Below are positions 16,177-24,966 of a stretch of DNA of 64,000 nt, one piece after another. The stretch spans positions 620,001 to 684,000 of the forward strand of contig NZ_CP070979.1 in NCBI RefSeq assembly GCF_018417535.1, written 5' to 3'. The notes beneath the pieces were generated by a model. The model was not told the DNA's origin, searched no databases, and saw nothing but the letters and a program-made list of their open reading frames with translations. The position numbers were made by a program, and so were the translations under genes. Numbering within the stretch: position 1 is the stretch's first letter; each line of letters begins with the position of its first letter. Source of the stretch: Burkholderia pyrrocinia (GTDB lineage Bacteria > Pseudomonadota > Gammaproteobacteria > Burkholderiales > Burkholderiaceae).

Positions 16177-18969
16177 TCAGCCGAACGTGCCGACTTCGTG
16201 GGTCACGGCCACGGAGATTTCGCGTATCGATTCGAACCACTGCCGCATCGGCGCGAAAATCTCGCGGTGCTCTCTCGCATAGGAACCCGGCGCGCGCGGC
16301 GCGGCGGGCTCGGCGTACTCGTATTCGGCCGTATCGTCTGTCCGCTCGGGAAATATTCGCGCGAGTACCGGCAGCACGGACGGCATGTCGAGGCCGATGA
16401 TCGCGCGATGCAGATCGTCGGCCGTCACATCGGGACGCGGCGAAAATTCCGGAATTTCCGTCGCCTTCAACCAGACCAGCTGGATCAGCGCAAGCCGCAG
16501 CGCATGCAGCAGCATTTCGCGATCGCTCATGCGCGCGCGATTCGGCCATACGGCGCGCAGCGCCAGATCGTCGGCCAGCGCGCGGCGGAACATCGCCCGC
16601 GTCGCCGCGGACGCGCCGATCCGCTCCAGCATCGCGGCGACCGCGAGCATCGCGTCCCGCGCACCGCCATCCGCCGTGTGAAGCGCACGGTCGAGCCACG
16701 TGCCGGGATCGAGCAACGACGTCACGGCTCTCAGCACCTCGATGTCGGAGTGCGCGAACGCGGCTTCCGCGAGATCGAGCGCGCGCCTGAACCTGCGGCT
16801 GCGCCCGCGCATCTCCGCGAAGCCCTCCGGCTGCCGGGCGGCAGCGGCGCCCAGGCCGTGCACGGTGTTCGCGCACCAGCCGAGCTGCTGCAGGATCGCG
16901 TTGTTCGGGATCGCGCGCAGTTCGCTCGGGTGGCGAATCAGCGCGCGGAACGCGGCGCCGTCCGCTTGCCGCGCCGCGGGCCGCGAACCCGTGCGGTCGA
17001 GCAGCGCGGGACCGAACGTGCTCAGCATCGCCGTATAGCCGGCGTCGTCGACGAGCGCCGTCATCGTCGCGCGCACCGAACCGAAGAAATCGGCAGCGAA
17101 ATCCGGATCGTCGTAGATCGGATCGTCGACCGGGCCGACCGCATGATGGAACGCATGCTCGGCGATCCGCGCGACCGTCGCGAGCGCCAGCGCCGGCGTG
17201 CCGAACAGCAGATAGCCGTCGCCGCCCTGGAATGCGCTCTCCTCCCGTACCTGCAAGCCCCCATCGTTCAACGCATGGCGCGACGCCGTCGGCGACAGGT
17301 ATTTGAGGCGATCGGCCAGCGAGCCGGGATGCGCGCCGCGGCCGACGCTTTCGCCGTGCGTGTCGAACAGCACGACCTCGACGCCGTCCAGCCCGTGGCG
17401 CGCGAGCATGCCGGTTATCTTCATCCTCAGCCGCTCGATCAGGTAGCTCGCGGCAAGCTGACCGACATAGCGGCCCGAATCCGAATAGCCGAATTGCAGT
17501 GCCAGCCGTCCGTTCGATTTCACGTAGGCGCGATAATGCGGGCTGCGCAGCGCTTCATCGAGGACATGCGCGCCATGCTCGAGCGCCTCCTCGGTCTCGA
17601 ACAGCGGGCTGATTTCGACGTGCCGCTCCACGCCGAACAGCCGTGCGAGCCACAACGCGACCAGCAGCGTGTATCCGCTCTCCGTCTCCGCGATCAGGAA
17701 TCGAACCGGCGTCGCGCCGTCGATGTGCTTGACGAGCTGCGCGATCGTCATCATCGTCCGCGCGGCCGTCGCCTGCTCCGCGAGCAGCGCGCCGAAGTCG
17801 ACCGGCAGCGGCCGCACCTTGTCCAGCTCGGCGTTGATCGCCGCCAGCATCGCGCGCCGGTGCAGCGGCGCATCGACGGAATCGGCGATATTGAGCCTTT
17901 GACGCGCGGCGTTATGAAGCTGCGCGGCGTTCAGCCGGAAATGCGTATGCGCGAGCGCAAGCCCGTGCGACGCGAGGCCCGCGCGCGACACGGCCAGCGC
18001 CAGCTGGTCGGAATCGGGCGCATCGGCGATCGCGTCGCGATAAAGCTCGTCCAGGGTTTCCGGATCCACCAGCGCGTCGTCGCGGTGCGCGACGAGCGCC
18101 TGTGCGAACCGGGATGTCTGGCGCGCATCGGCACCGTCCGGGCATGCTGCGATCTGGTGGTCCAGCACGTCGAGTGCCTTCGCGACACGTTCGGTCAGCT
18201 GCCGCGCGCTGTCGACGGCGGACGCCTGCCGATGAATGCGCGCGAGCTGCAGCCGCTTGATCCGCAGGCGAAATCGCAGCGTATCCCACCAACCGATATC
18301 GGTTCGCCCGTCGGTGTCGTAGCCGACCCAGGTCGACACGATCAACGGCCGCGGCACCAGCGCCAGCCAACGGTCGGGAAATGCCCGGCGCGCCGCCGAC
18401 AGCAACGCGGCATTGAAGCGATCCAGCGCATCGCGGGCATGATCGATCGCCTGGACCGATTGCTCGAACTCCGCGTCGAGCGTGACCGTCCGCGGGCGAT
18501 GCGACTCGAATCGCCGCGGCGTCGCGCCGCACGCGCGATCCGCGAGATGGCGCGCGACCTCCGGATTCAGCGCGAAGGTCGGATGCCCGGTGAATACCGC
18601 CGCATAGCGGGTGCGCTCGGCACGCGCGCGAAAGCCGTCCCAGTCGCTCGCGTCGCCCACGACACGACCGGCAATCGATTCGAGCGCCGCTTCGTTCGCG
18701 TCGACACCGACGCCGCCGACATACGCGGCGATCCGCGCCGCCCGATCCGAGAACGCGTGATCGCGCAGCTGTCTCACCAGCTCGAGCGTGTCTTCGCCGC
18801 CGATTCGCCCGTCGCCGATCGACTGCATGATCGCGCATGCGAGCGACAGCACCGGATTGGCGAACGGGTCGCCCGCCGAGCGTTCGCGCGTCGCGGCGGT
18901 CAGGGCAAGAAGCCGGTTCGCCAGCGCCGTGATGGCAACGCCTTCGCATGCTTCGCCGCGAGGTTCCAT
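16177..18969 (-). CDS. Divergent phosphoenolpyruvate-carboxylase-like protein
   Basis: 930 residues, near the normal PEPC length. PEPC landmarks appear in order: TGHPTF (127-132, normally TAHPTE, His129 kept), WVGYDTDGR (about 214), LFETEEAL (about 456), GYSDSGR (494-500) and VGRGAHP (about 542). Several catalytic positions differ from recalled E. coli PEPC. The Lys of GYSDSxK is Arg, FHGRGG has become FDTHGE so the key His and Arg are lost (the Arg of GRGG remains), and the C-terminal Gln/Arg-Asn-Thr-Gly motif is absent. Carboxylation of PEP is therefore doubtful and another phospho-acid or carboxylate reaction is possible. It lies 3 bp after the RraA-like gene, so the two are translationally linked. 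Confidence 0.8.
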   Translation of the reverse strand: MEPRGEACEGVAITALANRLLALTAATRERSAGDPFANPVLSLACAIMQSIGDGRIGGEDTLELVRQLRDHAFSDRAARIAAYVGGVGVDANEAALESIAGRVVGDASDWDGFRARAERTRYAAVFTGHPTFALNPEVARHLADRACGATPRRFESHRPRTVTLDAEFEQSVQAIDHARDALDRFNAALLSAARRAFPDRWLALVPRPLIVSTWVGYDTDGRTDIGWWDTLRFRLRIKRLQLARIHRQASAVDSARQLTERVAKALDVLDHQIAACPDGADARQTSRFAQALVAHRDDALVDPETLDELYRDAIADAPDSDQLALAVSRAGLASHGLALAHTHFRLNAAQLHNAARQRLNIADSVDAPLHRRAMLAAINAELDKVRPLPVDFGALLAEQATAARTMMTIAQLVKHIDGATPVRFLIAETESGYTLLVALWLARLFGVERHVEISPLFETEEALEHGAHVLDEALRSPHYRAYVKSNGRLALQFGYSDSGRYVGQLAASYLIERLRMKITGMLARHGLDGVEVVLFDTHGESVGRGAHPGSLADRLKYLSPTASRHALNDGGLQVREESAFQGGDGYLLFGTPALALATVARIAEHAFHHAVGPVDDPIYDDPDFAADFFGSVRATMTALVDDAGYTAMLSTFGPALLDRTGSRPAARQADGAAFRALIRHPSELRAIPNNAILQQLGWCANTVHGLGAAAARQPEGFAEMRGRSRRFRRALDLAEAAFAHSDIEVLRAVTSLLDPGTWLDRALHTADGGARDAMLAVAAMLERIGASAATRAMFRRALADDLALRAVWPNRARMSDREMLLHALRLALIQLVWLKATEIPEFSPRPDVTADDLHRAIIGLDMPSVLPVLARIFPERTDDTAEYEYAEPAAPRAPGSYAREHREIFAPMRQWFESIREISVAVTHEVGTFG

Positions 18970-18972
18970 CGC

Positions 18973-19641
18973 TCAGCCAGCCATGTTCGCTTCGAACGCG
19001 TCGATCCACGAACGGTCGAAGCGGCCTTCCCTGATCGACTGGATCGTGTCGGCTTCCTTGCGCATTTGCGCGCGCGCCTTCTCGATCAGGTATTCGGCTT
19101 CGTCCTGCGGAAACGCGACGAGGCCGTCGTCGTCGCCGACGACGATATCGCCGGGATGGATCACCAGGCCATCGATCGACACGGGCACGTTGATCTCGCC
19201 GGGACCGGCCTTGTAGGGCCCCTTGTGCGTGACGCCTCGCGCGAACACCGGGAAATCCTTCTCGCGAATCGCCGCGACGTCGCGAATCGCGCCGTCGAGC
19301 ACGAGCCCGGCCACGCCGATGCTCTCCGCATACATCGACATGATTTCGCCGAGCAGTGCCTGGGTGATGTCGCCGCCGCCGTCGACGACCAGCACGTCGC
19401 CCGGCCGGCAATACTCGAAGGCGCGGTGAATCGCGAGATTGTCGCCGCGGCGCACGCGGACCGTGACCGCGGTGCCGACCATCCCGCCCGATCGGTGATA
19501 CGGGCGCAACGCGGCCGTGCCGACGATGCGCCGCATGTTGTCGCTGATCAGCGCGGCCGGAATGTCGCGCAGCGCGTCGATGATCGCAGGATCGGCCTGC
19601 GGTGCCGACGCGTTCTTTCGGGAACCGATACGTTGTTGCAT
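18973..19641 (-). CDS. RraA/HMG-aldolase family protein
   Basis: 222 residues with GDVLVVDGGG (phosphate/carboxylate loop) and the conserved LDGAIRDVAAI segment with the Arg-Asp pair of the class II aldolase/RraA family. Family enzymes cleave 4-hydroxy-4-methyl-2-oxoglutarate or 4-carboxy-4-hydroxy-2-oxoadipate to pyruvate and a 2-oxo acid and often decarboxylate oxaloacetate; the E. coli RNase E inhibitor RraA is a non-enzymatic relative. The catabolic neighbourhood favours an aldolase or decarboxylase. The ATG at 19641 has a GGAGAG site. It lies between the SDR (43 bp upstream) and the PEPC-like gene (3 bp downstream). Confidence 0.85.
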   Translation of the reverse strand: MQQRIGSRKNASAPQADPAIIDALRDIPAALISDNMRRIVGTAALRPYHRSGGMVGTAVTVRVRRGDNLAIHRAFEYCRPGDVLVVDGGGDITQALLGEIMSMYAESIGVAGLVLDGAIRDVAAIREKDFPVFARGVTHKGPYKAGPGEINVPVSIDGLVIHPGDIVVGDDDGLVAFPQDEAEYLIEKARAQMRKEADTIQSIREGRFDRSWIDAFEANMAG

Positions 19642-19684
19642 GATGTGCTCTCCGTGCTTGTGGACGTGACCGAATCGATCCGCT

Positions 19685-20428
19685 TCATGCGTCGCGCTTG
19701 ACCGTCGTGAGGCCGCCCGGCACCTGCAGGGTCGGGAGGATTTCCATGTTGCTGATGTTGACCGCGAGCGGCGCGGCGATCGCGAACGCGATCGCATCCG
19801 CGATGTCGGACGGCTGCGGCAGCTCGAAGCCTTCGATGAACTGCTTGCGCGCCGCTTCGATGTCGCCGCTCACGTGGCCGAAGATATCGGTCGCGACGCG
19901 TCCCGGGCAGATTTCCGTCACGCGCACGCGCCGGCCGGTCGCATCGACGCGAAGCTGTCGCGACAGCGCATGAATGGCCGCTTTCGTCGCGTGATAGATC
20001 GAGTTGCCGTTGAAGTTGTAGATCGCCGCGATCGAGCTGATGTTGACGATGTGCCCGCGGTCGCGCTCGACCATGCCCGGCATCGTGAGCCGCACGATAT
20101 GCAGCACCGACTGCAGGTTGACTTCCACCTGCACGTCGATGTCGTCGACGTCGGCGTCGAGAATCGACCCCTTGCGCGATACCCCCGCGTTGTTCACGAC
20201 GATGTCGAATTCGACGTCCTGCGTCAGCTTCGTGACCGCGTCCAGGTCACAGACGTCGATCGCATGCGGAATGCACCCCGTGCGTTTCGCGAGCGCGTCG
20301 AGCCGGTCCGCGCTGCGCGCCAGTGCATGGACCTCGAGCCCTTCGCGGCAGAAGCGCTCGACGATCGCGGCGCCCATCCCCGTCGAAGCGCCCGTGACGA
20401 GTGCGGTTTTGTAATCGGAAAACGGCAT
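19685..20428 (-). CDS. Short-chain dehydrogenase/reductase
   Basis: 247 residues with the classical SDR motifs TGASTGMG (cofactor loop), NNAG, a catalytic Ser in NISSIAA, and YHATK (Tyr and Lys). It resembles the YdfG/3-hydroxy-acid dehydrogenase branch, which oxidises 3-hydroxy acids such as serine, L-allo-threonine or 3-hydroxyisobutyrate with NADP. It is the first gene of the operon SDR, RraA-like, PEPC-like, D-2-hydroxyacid dehydrogenase. Its -10 lies only 55 bp upstream in the shared Nac-type promoter at 20483-20547. The physiological substrate is unknown. Confidence 0.88.
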   Translation of the reverse strand: MPFSDYKTALVTGASTGMGAAIVERFCREGLEVHALARSADRLDALAKRTGCIPHAIDVCDLDAVTKLTQDVEFDIVVNNAGVSRKGSILDADVDDIDVQVEVNLQSVLHIVRLTMPGMVERDRGHIVNISSIAAIYNFNGNSIYHATKAAIHALSRQLRVDATGRRVRVTEICPGRVATDIFGHVSGDIEAARKQFIEGFELPQPSDIADAIAFAIAAPLAVNISNMEILPTLQVPGGLTTVKRDA

Positions 20429-20482
20429 GGTTCACCTCTGTGGAATCGCGTTGCATCGGTATGCCGATCAACGCTGCTAACA

Positions 20483-20547
20483 ATGTATTCGGCGCCGCAT
20501 TCGCGCGCCAAGACGGATTCGATGTGGTGCGATAAGGCGGACTTATG
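20483..20547 (-). promoter_or_regulatory. Shared Nac-type promoter, copy 2 (SDR operon)
   Basis: On the minus strand: CATAAG (plus 20542-20547), five bases, CTTATCGC (20529-20536), 17 bp, TTGGCG as -35 (20506-20511), 17 bp, ATACAT as -10 (20483-20488). CATAAG and CTTAT form an ATA-N9-TAT dyad. The outer half overlaps the stop codon of pxpA, so the operator of this operon is embedded in the 3' end of the preceding gene. Confidence 0.75.
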
Positions 20548-21325
20548 ACGGCGACGGGCGATCGACGAGCTTCGATACCGGCACGACGCGCCCGCCCGTC
20601 GCTTCGATCGCACCGCGCACGGTGCGCGCGAGTTCCACCGCGCCCGGCGTGTCGCCATGAAGCAGGATCGACCTCGCATTCATCCTGAGGGTGTTGCCCG
20701 CGATCGTGGTGACCGTGCCGTCCTCGAGCAGTTGCTGCACGCGCGCGAGCACCGCCGCCCGGTCCTTGATCACCGCGCCCGCGAGCTTGCGGGACACGAG
20801 CGCGCCCTGATCGTCGTAGGCGCGGTCGGCGAGGAAGGTATTCGCCGTGCGCACGCCGATCCGGTCGGCCGCGCGCTCGATCTCGGTGTTGGTCGACACG
20901 CTGATCACGAGATTCCGGTCGAACTCCGCAACCGCCCGCACCAGCGGCTCCGCGAGTTCATACGACGCGGCGGCCATGTTGCCGAGCGCGCCGTGAAAGC
21001 TCATGTGGGTCAGGCGGTGGCCCGCCGCGCGCGCGATCCCTTCGAGTGCGCCCATCTGGTACAGCACGTACTTCGCGAGTTCGAGCGGGTCCGCCTGGAT
21101 CGGCCGCCGCCCGAACCCGAGCAGGTCGGGAAAGCCGACGTGCGCGCCCAGGTCGATTCCCTTCGCGCCTGCAAGGCGCACGGTCCGGTCCATGATCACC
21201 GGGTCGCCCGCGTGATAGCCGCACGCGATATTGATCGACGAGACGATATCGAACATCGCTTCGTCGTCGCCCATCCGATACGGGCCGAATCCTTCGCCGA
21301 CATCCGCGTTCAGGTCAATTTCCAT
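20543..21325 (-). CDS. pxpA: LamB/YcsF family 5-oxoprolinase subunit A-like
   Basis: 260 residues starting MEIDLNADVGEGFGP, the family hallmark. SSINIACGYHAGDP, LGAHVGFPD and FHGALGNMA supply the conserved acidic/His pocket. PxpA with PxpB and PxpC hydrolyses 5-oxoproline using ATP in many bacteria. Here pxpA is the last gene of a carboxylase-type operon and overlaps the preceding gene by 11 bp. The start at 21325 is chosen over the adjacent ATG at 21328 by family alignment. With accB and accC in the same operon, the substrate may be another cyclic amide. Confidence 0.92.
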   Translation of the reverse strand: MEIDLNADVGEGFGPYRMGDDEAMFDIVSSINIACGYHAGDPVIMDRTVRLAGAKGIDLGAHVGFPDLLGFGRRPIQADPLELAKYVLYQMGALEGIARAAGHRLTHMSFHGALGNMAAASYELAEPLVRAVAEFDRNLVISVSTNTEIERAADRIGVRTANTFLADRAYDDQGALVSRKLAGAVIKDRAAVLARVQQLLEDGTVTTIAGNTLRMNARSILLHGDTPGAVELARTVRGAIEATGGRVVPVSKLVDRPSPS

Positions 21326-21785
21326 CATCTGCTCTCTCGATGCGTGGGAGGTGTGGCGGCGGCATGTCGGCCGCCAGTTCGAACAGCGGCGCCCCATACC
21401 CGACGAGGCCCCCCGGTTCCGCATGAATCGCCGAGATCACGCCGCCGCGCTCCGCGACGACCGGCCGGTACAACTCGGCGATCTGCAGCAGACCGACGAC
21501 GTTCCCGGCTTCGACACGTTGGCCGATCGCGGCCTGCGGCGCCGTGCGGTCGGGATGCGTGGTCACGAAGATTCCGGTCGACGGCGACCTGACGATCGAC
21601 GTCGGGCCGGCGGCCGGCGACGGCGTCCCGATCGCGCCCGCATCACCCGTCGGCGCCGCGGGTTCGAGCGTCAGGCGGACCGTCGATCCCGCAAGCCGGA
21701 TCTCCGCGAACTCGATCTCGGCGGCGGCAAGCCACGACGAGATCTGGCGAAGGTCTTGAATGTCCACTTCGTTGTTGTTTGTCAT
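21315..21785 (-). CDS. Biotin-carrier-like protein lacking the biotinyl lysine
   Basis: 156 residues laid out like AccB: a short helical N-terminus (DIQDLRQISSWLAAAEI), an Ala/Pro-rich linker (43-63) and a C-terminal biotinyl-lipoyl-like domain (about 64-138). Aligned with AccB, the EAMKM turn is replaced by QIAEL, putting Glu104 at the position of the biotinylated lysine, while the flanking glycines and the GVISAI strand are kept. It therefore cannot carry biotin in the standard way. It overlaps pxpA by 11 bp and begins 3 bases after pxpC, so it belongs to the operon. A structural or decoy-carrier role is possible. Confidence 0.75.
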   Translation of the reverse strand: MTNNNEVDIQDLRQISSWLAAAEIEFAEIRLAGSTVRLTLEPAAPTGDAGAIGTPSPAAGPTSIVRSPSTGIFVTTHPDRTAPQAAIGQRVEAGNVVGLLQIAELYRPVVAERGGVISAIHAEPGGLVGYGAPLFELAADMPPPHLPRIERADDGN

Positions 21786-21788
21786 GGG

Positions 21789-22793
21789 TCAGTATTTCGA
21801 CGCACGGAACAGCCCGGCGAGATTGCGGACCTTGGCGAGATAGCGCTCCACCTCGTCCAGCGCGGCAACCGCTTCTTCGTAGGTGGTCCTGGCAAAGCGG
21901 ATCCGCGTGCCGATCCGGGCTTGCGCGAGCCGCCACAAATCGGCTTCGATCACCGTGCCGATCTTCGGATAGCCGCCCGACGGCTGCGCGTCGCGCAGCT
22001 GGATGATCGGCTGGCCGCTGTGCGGCACCTGGATGACGCCCGGCACGATGCCGTGCGAGCGTTTCTCGATCGGCCGGCGGGCCGCGAGCGTCGGGCCGGC
22101 GAGCCGGTATCCGTATCGATCGCTCTGCGGCGTCACTTTCCAGCCTTCGCGCCAGAACGCGTCGAGCGAATCGGCTTCGTAGCACTCGTACTCGGCGGCC
22201 GGCAGCACCCTCACCACCGTGTCGCCGCCTTCGGCGGCCGGCGTGGCTGCGGGCGTCGGCAACAGGTACGCCGGCGGCACCGTGCCGAACCCGCCGTTCG
22301 CGGCGGACTGCAGCGGTGCACGCGCATCGAGCCCGATCGCGTGGAGCACGTCGCCTTTCTGCAACTGCCGTCCGTTGAATCCGCCGAACTCCCCGCGCAA
22401 CTGCGTGCTCCGCGACCCGAGCACGCGGGGCACGTCGACGCCGCCCGCAAGCGACAGGTAGCAGCGCGTTCCCGACGCAGGGATGCCGATCGTCAGCACT
22501 TCGCCCCGCCTCGCCTCGATCGTCCACCACGGCAGAATCGGCCGCTCGTCGAGCCGGGCCGCGCAATCGGCGCCCGTAATCGCAAACGCCAGATCCTCGA
22601 GGAAGCGGACGCGAAACGGAAACATCGGGATTTCGATCGCGGCCGCGTCGTCGGGATTGCCGAGCAGCAGGTTGCCGATCGCGAGCGCGACCCGGTCCAT
22701 CGCACCGGACGTGCCGACGCCGAATCGCAGGTAGCCCTCGCGCCCGCGGTCCTGCACCGTTGCCAACGCGGATGAAGACAAGATCTCGATCAT
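21789..22793 (-). CDS. pxpC: Biotin-dependent carboxyltransferase-like subunit (PxpC/KipA, AHS2)
   Basis: 334 residues beginning [20 protein letters not shown], with GVGTSGAMD, the ALAIGNLLLGN helix and HSGQPIIQLRDAQPSGGYPK near the C-terminus, all typical of the AHS2 domain. The same fold forms half of the carboxyltransferase of urea carboxylase. The ATG overlaps the pxpB stop as ATGA, so the two are translationally coupled and probably form one heterodimer. In the Pxp complex it takes part in ATP-dependent ring opening of 5-oxoproline; beside accB and accC a true carboxyl transfer is conceivable. Confidence 0.9.
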   Translation of the reverse strand: MIEILSSSALATVQDRGREGYLRFGVGTSGAMDRVALAIGNLLLGNPDDAAAIEIPMFPFRVRFLEDLAFAITGADCAARLDERPILPWWTIEARRGEVLTIGIPASGTRCYLSLAGGVDVPRVLGSRSTQLRGEFGGFNGRQLQKGDVLHAIGLDARAPLQSAANGGFGTVPPAYLLPTPAATPAAEGGDTVVRVLPAAEYECYEADSLDAFWREGWKVTPQSDRYGYRLAGPTLAARRPIEKRSHGIVPGVIQVPHSGQPIIQLRDAQPSGGYPKIGTVIEADLWRLAQARIGTRIRFARTTYEEAVAALDEVERYLAKVRNLAGLFRASKY

Positions 22794-23548
22794 CGGACAA
22801 TCCTTTCGGCACGGAAACGAATCATGTCGCCGGGCGCGAGCGTGGCCGGCTGCTCGCGCGCGGGGTCGAAGAACGTCATCGCCGTGCGGCCGATCGTGTT
22901 CCACCCGCTGGGGCCGGCGGACGCCGATACGCCCGTCTGCACGCCGCCGATCGAGACGGCGCCGCCCGGCAGCCCGAGTACGGGCACCTTGCGCCGCGGC
23001 GTGGCGATCCGCGGATCCATGCCGCCGAGATAGCAGTAGCCCGGATGGCTGCCGAGCGCGTAGACGGTGTAAAGCGGCGCGCAATGGATCTCGACGACCT
23101 CGTCGACCGACAGGCCCGTATGCGCGACCACGTCCTCGAGATGCGGTCCGAACTCCCCGCCGTACTGCACCGCGAGCTCGACCACGTTGCCCGCGATGTC
23201 GAGTTCGCCGGCCGCATGCCATGCGTCGACCAGTTGCGCTTCCAGCGCGGCAGGGTCCGTCGGCGGATGCGTGAAGGTCAGCATCAGGTTGGTCACGCCG
23301 GGCACGGCCTCGCGCACGCCGGGCCACGCGCCGACCGTGCGCGCGAGCGTCCAGATGCGACGCTGCACCCGCAGGTCGAGCGCGCCCGGCGCCTCGAACA
23401 GCATCGCGGTGGTGCCGAGCAGACTGACGCGCAGCGTTTGTTCCGAATCGTCCTGTTTCATTGCGAGAGCTTTTCCTTCCGGCTCGGCACACGCGACTGC
23501 CGAATCGTCATGCAGGCCGGGCGGCGCAGGCTCGATGATTCGGGTCAT
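22790..23548 (-). CDS. pxpB: Carboxyltransferase-like subunit (PxpB/KipI, AHS1)
   Basis: 252 residues containing the AHS1 core: GVTNLMLTF near residue 95, [12 protein letters not shown], a Pro-Gly-Tyr-Cys-Tyr-Leu-Gly segment, and [16 protein letters not shown] near 210. It is the partner of PxpC. The ATG at 23548 overlaps the accC stop as ATGA; a second ATG at 23461 would give a protein nearer the usual 220 residues, and the first ~30 residues are not conserved. Tight overlap with accC upstream and pxpC downstream ties the biotin carboxylase to the AHS1/AHS2 pair. Confidence 0.88.
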   Translation of the reverse strand: MTRIIEPAPPGLHDDSAVACAEPEGKALAMKQDDSEQTLRVSLLGTTAMLFEAPGALDLRVQRRIWTLARTVGAWPGVREAVPGVTNLMLTFTHPPTDPAALEAQLVDAWHAAGELDIAGNVVELAVQYGGEFGPHLEDVVAHTGLSVDEVVEIHCAPLYTVYALGSHPGYCYLGGMDPRIATPRRKVPVLGLPGGAVSIGGVQTGVSASAGPSGWNTIGRTAMTFFDPAREQPATLAPGDMIRFRAERIVR

Positions 23549-24897
23549 ACGGCCTCCCGCGCGGCGAGCCAGCGTTCCAGATGATGAATATCCACGCCGC
23601 CGTCGCCGAACGCCGGATCGTCCAGGATCGCGCGATGAAGCGGCACATTGGTCCGTATCCCTTCGATGCGCATCTCCGACAGCGCGACGCGCATCCGCGC
23701 AATCGCCTCGTCGCGGGTCGCGCCGTGCGTCACGACCTTCGCGATCAGCGAGTCGTAGTACGGCGGCACGACATGACCGGCGCTCAGGTGCGAATCCACG
23801 CGAATGCCGTTCCCGCCGGGCACTTCCCATTCGACGATCCGACCCGGACACGGGACGAAGGTGAACGGATCTTCCGCGTTGATCCGGCATTCGAGCGCGT
23901 GTCCGGCCGAGCGAAGGTCGGCTTGCGTCCACGTCAGCGCATGGCCTTGCGCGATGCGGATCTGCTCGCGCACGATGTCGATTCCGGTAATCGCCTCCGT
24001 CACCGGATGCTCGACTTGAAGCCGCGTGTTCATTTCGATGAAATAGAACCGGCCGTTCTCGAACAGGAACTCGAACGTCCCTGCGCCGCGATATCCGATC
24101 TGCCGGCACGCGTCCGCGCAACGTTCGCCCACCTCGCGAATCAGTCCCGGATCGATGTGAGGCGTGGGCGCCTCCTCGAGTACTTTCTGATGGCGCCGCT
24201 GCAGCGAACAGTCGCGCGACCCGAGCCACAGCGCCGTGCCATGCTGGTCGCAGAGCACCTGGATTTCCACGTGGCGCGGATGCTCGAGGAATTTCTCGAC
24301 ATAGAGCTCGGGCCTGCCGAACGCCCGCCGCGCTTCTTCGCGCGTCACGGCCACCGCATCGAGCAACTGGGCCGCGGCGTGCACGACACGCATGCCGCGA
24401 CCGCCGCCGCCGCCCGACGCCTTCACGATCACGGGATAGCCGATCTCGGCCGCGATGTTCAGGATCTCGTCGGGATCGTCGGGCAGACTGCCGTCCGGGC
24501 CCGGCACGCAAGGCACGCCGGCCGCGCGCATCGCGCGTTTGGCCGTCACCTTGTCCCCCATGGTGCGAATCGATTCGGCCGTCGGCCCGATGAACGCCAG
24601 CCCGGCCGCCTCGACCTGTGCCGCGAAAGCCGCGTTTTCGGACAGGAAGCCGTAACCGGGGTGGATCGCCCCCGCGCCACTCACGCGAGCGGCGAGCAGG
24701 ATTGCCTCCTGGTTCAGATAGCTGCGATCCGGCGCCGCCGGCCCGATACAGAGGGCCTGGTCCGCCAGACGAACGTAGCGCGCGCCGGCATCCGCCTCCG
24801 AATGAACGGCAACCGTCCGCAAGCCCAGCTCGCGGCACGCGCGCTGAATCCGCAGCGCGATTTCGCCTCGATTCGCAATCAGCACCTTATCGAACAT
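23545..24897 (-). CDS. accC: Biotin carboxylase subunit
   Basis: 450 residues, full length for AccC. It starts [17 protein letters not shown] and has the ATP-grasp glycine-rich loop [24 protein letters not shown], the catalytic [12 protein letters not shown] and [14 protein letters not shown]. It carboxylates biotin on its carrier using ATP and bicarbonate. It lies 69 bp after accB and overlaps pxpB by 4 bp, unlike the housekeeping accBC pair. A dedicated biotin carboxylase for the PxpB/PxpC-type transferase is the simplest reading; the catalytic residues all look intact. Confidence 0.93.
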   Translation of the reverse strand: MFDKVLIANRGEIALRIQRACRELGLRTVAVHSEADAGARYVRLADQALCIGPAAPDRSYLNQEAILLAARVSGAGAIHPGYGFLSENAAFAAQVEAAGLAFIGPTAESIRTMGDKVTAKRAMRAAGVPCVPGPDGSLPDDPDEILNIAAEIGYPVIVKASGGGGGRGMRVVHAAAQLLDAVAVTREEARRAFGRPELYVEKFLEHPRHVEIQVLCDQHGTALWLGSRDCSLQRRHQKVLEEAPTPHIDPGLIREVGERCADACRQIGYRGAGTFEFLFENGRFYFIEMNTRLQVEHPVTEAITGIDIVREQIRIAQGHALTWTQADLRSAGHALECRINAEDPFTFVPCPGRIVEWEVPGGNGIRVDSHLSAGHVVPPYYDSLIAKVVTHGATRDEAIARMRVALSEMRIEGIRTNVPLHRAILDDPAFGDGGVDIHHLERWLAAREAV

Positions 24898-24966
24898 GGT
24901 CGCCCCGCTCGTCGGTTCCGATGGCGCCGCGGCCGTTCGCCGCCCGGCTGTCAGGAAGGAAGCGCA

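Noticed and set aside
16198..19701. A 1167-codon open frame on the plus strand opposite the PEPC-like and RraA-like genes
   Set aside because: Arg-rich, no recognisable domain, and fully antisense to two genes with strong family motifs.
23548..24838. A longer frame extending pxpB upstream through accC
   Set aside because: The upstream part is an Arg/Gly-rich shadow of accC; the ATGA overlap at 23545-23548 gives a natural start.
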